Positions 10,745-22,029 of a DNA stretch of 64,000 bases are shown piece after piece (within the stretch, counting starts at the first letter, position 1; every line of letters starts with the position of its first letter). Source of the stretch: Xenoacremonium recifei (lineage: Eukaryota > Ascomycota > Sordariomycetes > Hypocreales > Nectriaceae); contig WOFQ01000003.1 in assembly GCA_012184525.1 (NCBI GenBank), positions 1,178,001 to 1,242,000 of the forward strand. The letters run 5' to 3'. A program made the translations under genes and the position numbers. Under the pieces are notes generated by a model, which saw nothing but the letters and a program-made list of their open reading frames with translations, did not search any database and was not told where the DNA came from.

Positions 10745-13700
10745 GTACGTGCAGGGCACGGTTGATCTTCAAGGCCCCTGTCGCCTGACTGCTATTTCCG
10801 GACTAAGACGTGCGACTGAGGAGACCCTTGGACCCTGGAAATGACCCTTGAGGCGCCGCCCAGCCAATCAGCAGCCTCGATGCCCCAAGGCGTTGAATTT
10901 GATCCGGACGAAACGCTCCGGTTGCTCATAACAGAAGTACATCAGAACTGGGTTGACCGCTCAACTCTAAAGGCCCAAAACGTCCGGAATAACGCCCAAA
11001 AATCCGGCTTGCAAGGCCACAAGGATCGCGCCAGAGTCAGACTGCGGCCTTGGGAGTGGGAAGGCCAAAAAAGTCGTGGTGTGACCTGTTCCCCAGGGGG
11101 GCACAGTTGGGCACCGCGATAGCGAGTCTATGCAGCAGCCATTGGCGCTGTCGCCACTGCGAGCAGGGTTCTAGACCACCGCCGTCGATCTCTACCGTTT
11201 TCAGTCCCGTCACGACCGTCTGTTATCCTGGCCGTCCACCATCGATGACGACACCGTGATGGGCCGCTCCAGCTGACGAAGCCTCAAGACGAGACATGCA
11301 GACCAAAGTTGCGGGTGCGACTCCGTAAAAGGCACAAGACCAGCTAGTTGCAGGGGTCGCTGTGGCTTGAGAGGGGGGCCATAGGATCATCGTCTCGTCA
11401 GCCTTGGCCGTCTTCTAAGCGACGATGACTGCCTTGTAACTCGCCAACCAAACTTGTCTGCCATGCCGCGGCCACCAGAATGCAAGTTCCGGAATCCCAG
11501 CTGGAAGAGAGCGGTATGCAGCTCGTCCCTCGTGGGAAACGTCTCGGGGCCGTCCTCACACGCGGTTTCAGCCACCGAATCATCCACAATGCAGCACCAC
11601 CGCCCCTCCGCGGTGACATTCAAGCAGAATCTTGTGTAAGCGAACGCCAATCTGTGGCGATACAGAACCACTATGCCCAATGGTTAGTCGTCGGGCTTGC
11701 ATCGCGGACCGCTCGGCCATCCTCACCTACCGACGGAGGGCTTCTCACCCTCTTCAGCAAAGCATGGATGGGTAAAGATTTTCCGGGCCGAAATTCCCAT
11801 CGATATCTGCTGTCTCAGCTCCACTAGAGAGTTCCCACGACCCTGCCGAGCTATATCTCTTTAGTTTTCCGGGGTGGCGATTTTCGTATCAATCAATCAG
11901 AGTGTCCCGCAAACCGACTTACCGACCCCTAACCATGGTACTCTACCGCCCAATTGAAGTTTACTTTGCCAACCGGAAATTTCTAAGGCACGTCACAGAA
12001 CGCAATTCGAACCGCTAGCGGCCATTGTCTTCGATCGCTGCAGGATACTAGACGCTTTCTCTTACCATCTGCATCGACCAGGGTCAAGTTGATTTCGAAT
12101 GGCATGACATCAATCTGCCTCCTCGGCGTGACGGCTCATGCAAAAGGCGCTTTCGAAGTTTCCACGTAGAGGGTGTTTTGTCCTATCGGAGATACCGTTG
12201 ATCAAGGCCGGTTCAACTCTCTATCTTAGAAAATGTCAGTCATCTGACTAGACTTCACAGCGATGATCTCCTGCAGGCATCTAGCATCAATCCCGGCTGC
12301 GGTTCACGAATTAGGCATCCATTCTGATGTCTGTGTTTCCGTTTATAGACCTTAGCCACAGTGATCTGCAAAAGGTTGAGTGAGGCTGTGCTACTTGTTC
12401 GCCATCATTGCGTTGTCAGGCGCACCAACGCACCGGTTTCACCATCTGGTGATAGCCTCACTTACGCCCGGACAACTACCCTTCCACGCGAATATTTTCT
12501 TCTTCTTGTCTAGCCTCTAACTTGTGGCAAATGTCTCCTCTTATCCGCTGTACCGTCAAACTTTGTTCACTAGAATTGGACCTTGCCCAATCGTGGCTAT
12601 ACCTATGTGAGGCTACGTGAAGCCTCATGTTACGCCCCGGTCCAACAAACATGGTACCATGAGGCCATTCCCCCCTTGCCTCGCCTTTACTTCCTTGGTT
12701 CTTCTATTGAAGTTCTCGTTACTGACGGGCTAGATCGATCTAGTTGTTCGGCTCCAGCTCGTTCCGAGCACTTGGACGGGCCACAAGCCCTGGTCCCACG
12801 CGTCATGCTCAAGCTGACACTGCCGGTCCCCTTTTCTAATATCGATATCGAGCAACCGAGCTCATATCCGCCGTTGGATTTGCCGCTTTGCCACGCATTA
12901 TCGTACTGAGCGCCAGGGACTAGCTTGAGCATCGTCAGGCACGGTGCCGTCTCTTGCGGGCCATACCCACGAACTGCCTTTGTTTGAGCAAACAAACACT
13001 CATCTTGGCCAATCGACTCATTCACAGCCAGGTGTATGGACGCTCGGATAGTTTCTATCGGCCGCTAGTAACGGCTTTCGTATGACAGGATGGCGAGCTC
13101 CGAGACAGCTACAGAATGACTCCTCGATCCTCGACATCATGTTTCTGTAGTTCAGAGGCTCATCGGAGCTGGAGCACCGGACGCAACGGTCACCGGACCC
13201 GTTTCTCGTTGGATCTCGGCCTGCACTACGAGTACAATCAGAAATGAGCAGCCAAGCTGGCCAGCCCCTGACCTCCGACTAGCAAATGGAGCAAGTTGAA
13301 GCGATACCAAACGCCCCTCCCCCTTTGCAGGATCAGAAGTCGATGTCACATCCTAATTTGCAAATGTCCGACAGCTCATGCCTTATTGTGTGTCTGCCGA
13401 ATCATACTTCCTGCGGGGTATCTAAGGACTCCCATCTCCGGCCGACGCCGACCCCTGACCGGCTGAGGGGGGCCTCAACGTCAAAACGATGTGGGATAAC
13501 CTATCCTAATCGCCGTAACGACCGTTACCGCCACTTCACTCGACTGATGGCTTTGACTCCGGGGCCAATCAAGTTCCAAATGCGAGGATTCGTCGCAAGC
13601 GCGGCAGCATTGCGGTGACCACAAGCAGCATTAGTCCATCGACTGGCCGCCTTAGGGCGTCTTGGGCAGAAACATGGCTGGTTTTCGCGCCATCGGGGGA

Positions 13701-14498
13701 GCATACTCTGCATTAGCCATACTTTGTTGTCTTGCTTCTGAGGTCAGAGGTGCAGGGCATTTTGTTCGTTCCGAACGTTCCACGTTACCCTTGCCTCCGG
13801 AGCTCACGGTCATGGGTTGGCATTTTCCCCTCACTGGCGCGCTGGCCGCACTCTTCTGAGGCATTTCCAAGCAAAGGAATTATCTTGTGTTTCCTAAACT
13901 TGATTGAGCCAGAGACTTGTCTCTGCTATTGGATGCAATCGACCCCCGTACCAGCCCGTGCCACATGGAAAAGCAAGAAAAAGGATAACACCTGGAGGAC
14001 GGAGCATATCTGGTCCTAAAAGTGCGACTAGCGGGGATATATGCCAGCTATCTCTGATTATTGCTTACCCTTGTGGTGTAGGTCCTCCAACACAGCTATG
14101 GTTCTAAGCTTCCATAAACGTAGGTGAGTATGGGGTAGATTGAATGCGCGAGTGCGAATGACAATGAGGATGCTAGTCTCCGAGGCCAGTTCTTCTTTAA
14201 TAGAGTCTTCGAGCTATCTATCATAACCCCCACGCCAGTAAAGTTTTTCGATTGAAGCTCTGTAACGTGGCTCCAAATGCCATCTATGATATATTTTCTA
14301 CCGACGTAAGACAACTAATTTGAACACTCTACTTCCGTAATATATACCTTGAATAAGACTCTTAAATCTGATTTTAAATTGAAATTTACGATTTCATAGA
14401 AACGTGAATGACTTGAGGCACAAGCGGGTGGTCTAAAGCATGTTGATTCCCTAACCTTGGAAACTGTTATACATTAAATATCTAGCCCAACGCCGAAT

Positions 14499-15364
14499 CT
14501 AATCCTTCTTCAAAGGCAAAAACGCCTCTTCAATGCCGTCTGCAGTGATGATCAGCATCTGCAAGCTGTCGCCCACCTCGATGTGACGCTCCACAGCTCC
14601 ATCAAACGCATCCTTGATTATCGTCTCGACCTCAGGCCGTGTCAGAGGCCGTCGCTCCCGCTCCTTCAGATCGTGGCCGATGCCGCTGCCAGGCACATAT
14701 TGGTTCTTGAAGTTGACCTGGTTGTCCAGGAACGGCATGATCAAGCTGCCAGCAGCACCGCCCGCACGGCACTGCTCGCGCTCGTAGCTGCCAACGGGAT
14801 CGTAGGAATACACAGCGCCGCGACCCTCCTCGTCGAGGCCGCCCAGCATGGCGTGTGAGTAGTATGGGAAGAAGCGCTTCGAGTAGAGGATGGTGGAGAG
14901 GCGCTTGGCGCAGGCGTTGACGGACATGGGCTTGCCGTGGCGGTAGCGGTACATCTTGCAGACGGTGTCGAGGTGGTCGCGCAGCGCCTCGCCGTCGGCA
15001 GCGAAACCGACGACTGAGAGCACGATGGTGGCGTCGTCCTGTGAAGTTGTGGTGCCGCCGATCTTGAAGACTTTGGGGGCCATGCGGGAGTTGATGCTGT
15101 AGCCGCTGGTGTGTCGGGTATCGCCAGCCATGATGGTGAAGTCGGCGCCGGAAATGGCGAGGGTCGAGCCGCCGTTGTCGGTGTAGCTGCAAAATCTATG
15201 TCAGCGGGCACGGAGGCAACAGAAAAGCTAAAGGAGCAGCCTGGGAGGAGGCCTCACGGGTTGAATCGATGCTCCCGGAACTCTCCATTGTTCGTCTTGG
15301 GAGCATCGGAGAACGAGTAGTTGGGCCCGTTCATCAGGGGATTCTGGCTGAACATGGCAGCCAT
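14499..15364 (-). CDS. pre7: 20S proteasome subunit beta-6 (PRE7 / PSMB1 type)
   Basis: This is a structural, non-catalytic beta subunit of the 20S proteasome core. Exons 15364-15258 and 15186-14499 are split by a 71-nt intron (GTGAGG..GCAG) and encode 264 residues. The N-terminal propeptide-like segment (MAAMFSQNPLMNGPN.., ending HRFNPYTDNGG) precedes the conserved STLAISGADFTIMAGDTRHTSG motif of the beta fold. Further matches are YSINSR, VFKIG, the ..LDTVCKMYRYRHGKPMS.. region, and GGLDEEGRGAVYSYDPVGSYER, which is diagnostic for PSMB1/PRE7. The length fits the family (about 240-265). It is divergent from STT4, with 399 bp between start codons. Confidence 0.95.
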
Positions 15365-15763
15365 GATTGCGGTCGGAGGATGATGGGTATCGAGAGCGGA
15401 GAGGTCCAAGGTCCCGAGGATGCGCGGTGGCTGGTGAGGCTGGAATTCGTGGTTGATGATGGTTGATGGACGTTGCCTCGTCGATGGAGCTGAGGTTGCT
15501 AAATGGGCACGCGTCCAGCTGGCAGCCTTGTCTGACGTTGGAGCTGGGGTAGCTATAGATGACTAAGCGAGCTAAAGAGCCAACAACACCTTGGGGATCG
15601 TCACTCCTGTAAACAGAAAGTCGTCATTTTAGACTGCAAACCAGCCTCAAGCCCAGAAATCGAGGGCTTTTGGCATCACAGCTCCTCTGGAGCATCAAAT
15701 TCATCCCTCATACTGTGAGGGCATTTTTTTTGCTTTCGAATCCCATTTTGCGGTGTTGTCGAC
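15365..15763. promoter_or_regulatory. Shared divergent promoter of pre7 and stt4
   Basis: The 399 bp between the two start codons must hold both core promoters and both 5'UTRs. I see no clear TATA box and no proteasome-associated control element; a T-rich tract lies at 15720-15735 near the stt4 start. Confidence 0.6.
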
Positions 15764-18700
15764 ATGGCGCGCGATCTGCGCTCCAAGGCGCTGCAAAAGA
15801 TAGCTGCGCTGTCTACGAATACGTCCACCACCTCGTTCGACCGATCCGATCTCGACAGACTGTGCAGAGCTTGCCATGCCGGCGCGAAGACGAAGGAATA
15901 CACCAATGGATATAACACAAAGTCCATGAGCTCCCTGGGCCGCGTGCCCATGGTTCGTCTCCCAAATGGCGTAGGATGGCGCCAGGAGAGCTAACAAGCG
16001 GTAGTCAATTCGCGAGTTCGAGGTCCTATTAGCATTGTGCAAGACGGCTCCGAATATCAAATCGAGCCAGAGCGCCCAGCGACTTTCGTACCAGCTCGTT
16101 CCGTATATTCTCGAGGCTCATGTCCAGGTTTTCGTGCCCTCACCGTTCTTTCGCAAAATCGACCCATCGCCGACCGAAGCTTTGGCCTTCCACGTAACAG
16201 GAGCGCTTCTGTCGCTAGGGATCAACTACGACGAGCTTCAGGAAACTGTTGCCGACAAGATCTGGTCATTTGTCAATTCCTGCAAACGGGCGACCGAGAG
16301 CATCCTGTCTCCGCAAGCTGGAGACCCCGACAACCCACATTTGGAGGATGCGATTCGGACTGCGACAATTGCAGTTGCGCTGCTGGGCTTTCTCGATGCG
16401 GCTGCTGCTCAAGCCGATTTCTGGAGATCGGGCGGTAGACTCGCTTTGATCCAGAAGATTAGGAAGCTTCTCTGCGACCCGTTCCTAGTCGCTGTCGAGA
16501 CTGCGCTCTCCACCATTCGAAACTCCCATAGCCAGGATCGCGAAGTCAAGGAATGGAAGCGATATCTCAAGCAGTACACAAGCTCTGGACGACCATTGGG
16601 CGCGATGCTGCTTCACCGCAGCTTCATGTGGCTGATTGTTGCCAGCACTTCCCTGATGGTTGAAGATGGTCAGCGCTTGAGGGACAACCACATCTTGGAC
16701 CTGCTTATAGAAAAAGGGAGCGAGCTGCGCAAGACCCTGACTGTAGAGGCAGACTCCCTAACTGTTGAAGCTTACTCTAGCTTCGCCATCGAGCAGATGA
16801 AGTATCTCGAAGCTGGCGTGGACTTCATTCGAATGGGATCTCCTGACCAACAAGTTTTGGCTTGTACTGTTAAGTCTGCGGCCTTGATTTCCTACCTCAA
16901 CTGCTCGTTGATGAAGGAGGAGGTCGCAGACGTGGACCTCTTGATGGCATGGCTCCAGGAGACTCTTGACGATCCTGTCCAGATGGCTAATGAGACTCTG
17001 GCATCTGTCGTCTTACGTTGCTTGGCATTGGTCTGCCAGATCTCGCCTGCTTTGGCTTCAATCGTCAGCCGGATCCTTCCGCGATTTATTGTTCAGAGCT
17101 CGCCCAACGGCGAGACCGTGTCCATTGCCTCCAACACTTTGGCGTACGTCCTGAAGATGCTCTCCAAGGACGCAATTATCAGCACCCTTTACACTCTTGG
17201 CAACGTTCTCAGCCCTGGATCCGAGCAAGCATTCGTCAACGGCCAGACTAACGGCAGTGCCGCCGGCGGAGAGTCGGGTCTAGAGTCCATTTACGCTGGG
17301 CGTCACTCCACTGGCAGCTCCATCTCAGTCCAGATGTACGGCGAAGAGGAAACATCAGTTGTATATGGAAATGTTGTCAAGTCGATCTGCGCGGTGTCTG
17401 CAGCTTGCAAAGACGAGAAAATCACGGCGCTAGCCCAGTCCATGTTACTGCAGAAACTTGATAAGGTGAATACGGGAGTCGACGCCCGCATTATCACTGG
17501 AGCTGCTGTCTTGTCTCTCAATGGCGGGCAACTCGAGTTCAGATCTCTGCTCAAAATGTTCACCAGGCTGTGCCATATAGGAGTGATGGATAATAAGGTG
17601 TTCCTCTTGGAGGCTGTAAGTTAAATACTTTGATGTCACAAAAACAAGGTGCTCACGGTTTGCAGATCATGAAAGGTCGAACATACATCTCGGAAAATCT
17701 CCAACGAGATTCACCCCTATTTGACATCTATTGGGAACATCTTCTGGATAGCATCATTGGGCTAGGCGACGTCCCTTCTTCCAGCCATACTAAGGAATCC
17801 GATGTCCAGCTTGCAGCTCGAGAAATTGCTGAACTTCTGCACCCTCTGGCTACCCTTATGTCAAGCTGTGATCTGGCAGCTGATCCTATCGACGACGAAG
17901 AATCCTACTCCCTGCTCCGAGACGCTTGGTTCAACATTGTTGTTCATGGTTTCACATCCAGCACCGATCGTGGCCGGCAATACATTAATGAATTGCGAAT
18001 GATTGCCATTCACTCCCCGCCTCTGGTCGCGGAGCAGCGTGGCGAACAAATTGAGAGTGACATCGAGCTGAACACCGTCTTGCGCCGAGGCAACAGCAAC
18101 GATCGCGAGTCTCAGCAGAAGAAGATTCTCATAGATCTTATTCCGTCCAAGGCTTCCGAGATCAAGGGCTTGAGCTATCGCAAGACCATGTTCCTACACT
18201 CCGCGTACCTGATGGAGAGTCTCAGAGCAGAGGCCGGCGACTGCACAAAGGTTCTTTCTTACTTCCTGGAACCAAGCATGCAAAAGAGTGATGTTAGCGG
18301 TACAATGGAAGGCATTGCAGCCGCTGTCGTTGAAAAGTACATCAAAAAGACACAAGCAGGCACGGATCCCATGTTTTCTGCTCAGTACGTTTCCACGCAG
18401 CTTGCTTCCATCTTCTGCAGCTGCTGTCATCGCATCGAGCGAGTTCAGCAGGCAGCTCTTGCTTGCGCAGACCGCATTCTGCGAGAGGTCCCGTCAGCTC
18501 TCTGCAACAGGACGTCTCTCTTTGCTTTGCTAGAGCTTCTTGATCTGATGTGGTCGAGTTGCCTGGAAGCTGAAACTGATCTCTACGATCCTCGCTCAAC
18601 CTTCACCTCTGAACTTGGAAACGTCACGGTTCAGCTTTCAGATGACTACGACTTCCGCAGATGGACTGTCAATATCCTGAACCGGAAAGCCAAGGGTTGG

Positions 18701-21700
18701 GTGAATGCTGCTATCAACCTAGCCCCTCTAGATGTCAAGGGTCTTCTTCAGACCTATCTCTCCGAATTCGACGACGAGGGTGCCTATGGGCATATCTCCC
18801 TGGGCAGGTCTTTTGCTTTGGAGCTTGGATCAGTCATTCCCAGCACCGATCACCGACTGCAGTCTCTTGAGAAGTCTGGCGACTCGGGTATCAATACCGC
18901 GTCTGACTTTGTGGCGCAATACACAACCCGCCAAGAGTATCGATATGGCGAGGCACTTCCTGACCGCGGGACTGAGCTTATTAGCTTCATGAATCACAAT
19001 AGAAGACTATCGTTCGTCCAGTCCTCGGTGAAAGAAAGTGCCAATGCAACCACAGCTCTAGCTCATGTGGAAGCGAGGATTCTTAGCAAGAAGAGCACTT
19101 CCATCAACGAGGTCCGCGACATTCTACGCAGGGCTGCCGCTCTCCTTTGCCGAAGCCAGAGGGATGAGACAGCCGTTGCCCACTACCTTGTGAGCATCCC
19201 GTTCGCTCTATTCACGAAGCAATCCATTAAGCTTGGTGTGTCTCTGTGGCTGGGCGTCATCAACGAAAACCCGAAGCTTGAGTCTAAACTCCTGAACGAG
19301 ATTGCGCAGCAGTGGGAGTTTACTCTTGCCAGAAAGGTTGGCCTTTTTAGCCCGGCTCTGACGCATCCCGACCCTTTCTTCCTCAAATCTGAGTTCGTAC
19401 CGACAGACCTTGAGGGCATAGCGAGAAAGAAGCAGGCCGTCCACGATATTCTCTCTCCTCATGCTCGCCTTCTACAATTCTTCGCGAGTCACTACAATGC
19501 TACCCGGCATGGCAGTCCCGACACGCAGCGAGTTTTCTTGCGAATGCTCGACTTGACGCTGGACACTGTTAAGGAGTCTCCCTCTCATCCGATGGCAAGA
19601 GAGATCAGGTTCCAGATTGTCCTGTTTGGCCTACGAGTTCTCCGATCCAGCAACACCCTCAAGCCAGCTGCTCAGTGGAGGTTGAAAGAGAAGATTCTCT
19701 CGGCTGGCCTTAGCTGGTTCCGATATTCGCCAAGATGGTCCTTCGGTAGCAGTATTCTCCAGATCAAGACGGAGATTCGGCTTATCTCGGATGTCATCTC
19801 TGCCTTGAAGCTCGTCTCCTTCATCGGAGCGCACACCGTCGGCAACATCAAGTCCCTCCAAGCCAAGGAGCAGCTCCTCCTGCTACTGCTGGAGAACGAA
19901 CAGACTCGCCTCGTGGTCTGGGTTAACCCCCTGAACGGTCCCGCAAACCAGATGCCGGTGCACAGTGCCTCTAAGACAGCTACGGAGAATGCCTTGCTTC
20001 CTCTAGTACGAACGGCCTGGTGGCAGGACCCAGCGATTGCTATCGAGCTAGCGACCAGATTCCATTTCCCTCGTCTTCATCGGGACATCAGGTTCCTGCT
20101 CCTGACAATGCCAGAGAAGGCCGTGTCCGAGCCTGAAGCTCTACCACTAATCTTCAACGGGTGTCTGCCCGATGATGTTGGTGTACAGCAACTAAAGGTA
20201 TGTATATTATATAGCTGCTGCCGTATCATGTTGACTAACCTGCATAGTACCTCTTGTTTTGGGAGCCAGTCAATCCTGTGACGGCCATCACTATGTTCAT
20301 GCCGGCCTACCAGGACCATCCATTCCTCATTCAGTACGCCATGCGAGCACTGGAGAGCCATTCTTCCGACGTCACCTTCTTCTACGTTCCCCAGATCGTA
20401 CAAGCTCTGAGGTACGATGATCTGGGGTATGTGGAACGATACATCCTAGAGACAGCCCAGCTTTCGCAGCTGTTTGCCCACCAAATCATCTGGAACATGA
20501 GGGCGAACTCGTATAAGGACGATGACTCTCAGGTCCCCGACGAGATCAAGCCTATGCTCGACAGGGTCATGGGCAAGATGGTCGACAGCTTCGATGCCGT
20601 CGACCGCGAGTTCTACGAGCGAGAGTTCGCCTTCTTCGACGAGGTCACGGGCATCTCGGGCAAGCTGAAGCCGCTGGTCAAGCGGCCCAAGCCCGAGAAG
20701 AAGCAGAAGATCGAGGAGGAGCTGCGCAAGATCAAGGTCGAGGTCGGCGTCTACCTGCCCTGCAACCCCGAGGGCGTCGTCATTGGCATCGACCGCAAGT
20801 CGGGCAAGCCGCTGCAGAGCCACGCCAAGGCACCGTATATGGCCACGTTCCGCATCAAGAAGAAGAAGGGCGGACTCGAGGACGTCGACGAGATGCTGGA
20901 AGAGACCGTCAAGAACGGCCACGAGCCGACTGAGCGAACCATCGAGATCTGGCAGTCAGCCATCTTCAAGGTCGGCGACGACTGTCGACAGGACGTGCTC
21001 GCGCTGCAAATGATCGCCGCCTTCAGGGGCATCTTCAACGACGTCGGCCTAGACGTATATGTCTTCCCCAACCGCGTAACGGCCACAGCCCCCGGCTGCG
21101 GCGTCATCGAGGTGCTCCCCAACTCCATCTCGCGCGACATGCTCGGCCGCGAAGCCGTCAACGGGCTCTACGACTACTTCATCTCCAAGTACGGCAACGA
21201 AGGCTCCCTGCGCTTCCAGCGCGCCCGCTCCAACTTCGTCAAGTCCATGGCCGCCTACTCGGTCATCTCCTTCCTCCTCCAGTTCAAGGATCGCCACAAC
21301 GGCAACATCATGATCGACGACGCCGGCCACATCCTGCACATCGACTTCGGCTTCTGCTTCGACATCGCCCCCGGCGGCATCAAGTTCGAGCGCGCGCCCT
21401 TCAAGCTCACCACCGAGATGCTCGCCGTCATGGGCGGCTCAACCGACCATCAGAGCTTCCGCGCCTTCGAGGAGCTCTGCGTCAAGGCCTTCCTCGCGTC
21501 GCGCCAGTACGCCGACAAGCTTGCCCAGATTGTCGCCCTCATGATGGACTCGGGCCTGCCCTGCTTCAAGCCCGAGAGCGTGAAGCACTTCCGCGAGCGC
21601 TTCGTGCTGGAGCGCAGTGAGCGTGAGGCGGCTGATTTCATGAAGGGCCTCATCAAGACGAGCTACTCGAGCTACAGCACCGGTATCTATGATCAGTTCC

Positions 21701-21729
21701 AGCTGCTGACCAATGGCATCCCCTATTAA
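15764..21729 (+). CDS. stt4: Phosphatidylinositol 4-kinase alpha (STT4)
   Basis: STT4 makes phosphatidylinositol 4-phosphate at the plasma membrane, feeding PI(4,5)P2 synthesis, actin organisation and cell-wall integrity signalling. The model has four exons (15764-15952, 16005-17615, 17666-20197, 20248-21729) with introns of 50-52 nt, and encodes about 1937 residues, normal for the family. The long helical-repeat N-terminal region is followed by the accessory helical (PIK) domain. The catalytic domain covers about 1630-1937 and contains the catalytic loop KDRHNGNIM (Asp near 1792) and the metal-binding LHIDFGF motif (Asp near 1810). The C-terminus ends ..YDQFQLLTNGIPY, the characteristic end of this kinase class. 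The first intron donor (GTTCGT) is weak. A GTGCCC donor 12 nt upstream would also keep frame, so the exact junction at residue 63 is uncertain. Confidence 0.96.
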
Positions 21730-22029
21730 GAGATGGAAAACGCAAGAGACGGGAACAGACAAGATAGTGCGGGCCGGGTTTTCTTTTCATCTTTTTTCAT
21801 TCTTGTTCGTATCGACAGAAAAGTTTCATGCTCATATATATCTCTGCGCCGAGCTTTACTAGTATCTCATCCAACTACCTTGCCATATATAGTACACGAA
21901 CCAGACTCCAAGCCAAAGACTTTAATATAGACCAACACTACCCAGGGGTATCGCACCACAAGCCTTCTATGAAATTGCTATCCAAATTTAATCTTAATAC
22001 AGTTACACCCAATACAAACCCTACAAGCG
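21730..22029. other. Convergent 3' region between stt4 and the CDF gene
   Basis: These 300 bp of AT-rich DNA hold both 3'UTRs and terminators. Nothing else is seen. Confidence 0.6.

Larger units (their letters stand above)
6288..14498. other. 8.2-kb gene-poor region
   Basis: I find no supported gene here. 6288-7200 is the YTH promoter side. 7200-8550 is purine-rich on the plus strand and contains a cluster of AGGTAC motifs. 8900-10670 becomes pyrimidine-rich on the plus strand, with many CCC/TCC runs, resembling the long 5' leader seen before 30414. A short ATG-initiated frame ending at a GTACGT follows at 10673. Open frames up to about 215 codons exist, but their translations are low-complexity or Arg/Ser/Pro-rich and join to nothing. 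11000-14100 has balanced composition, and 14100-14498 is AT-rich and is probably the 3'UTR of the proteasome gene. No transposon domain, tRNA or rRNA was recognised. Confidence 0.55.

Noticed and set aside
10248..10844. 198-codon plus-strand frame
   Set aside because: Pro/Ser/Arg-rich translation of pyrimidine-rich leader-like DNA; no domain, and the shorter frame at 10673 has a better start context.
13677..13859. Short frame with a signal-peptide-like start (MAGFRAIGGAYSALAI..)
   Set aside because: The hydrophobic start is attractive, but the frame ends after about 60 residues, has no TATA box nearby and no visible continuation by splicing.
14499..15364. Two alternative long frames overlapping PRE7 (His/Arg-rich and Ser/Ala-rich)
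   Set aside because: Out-of-frame shadows of a GC-rich coding sequence; only one frame gives the proteasome beta fold.
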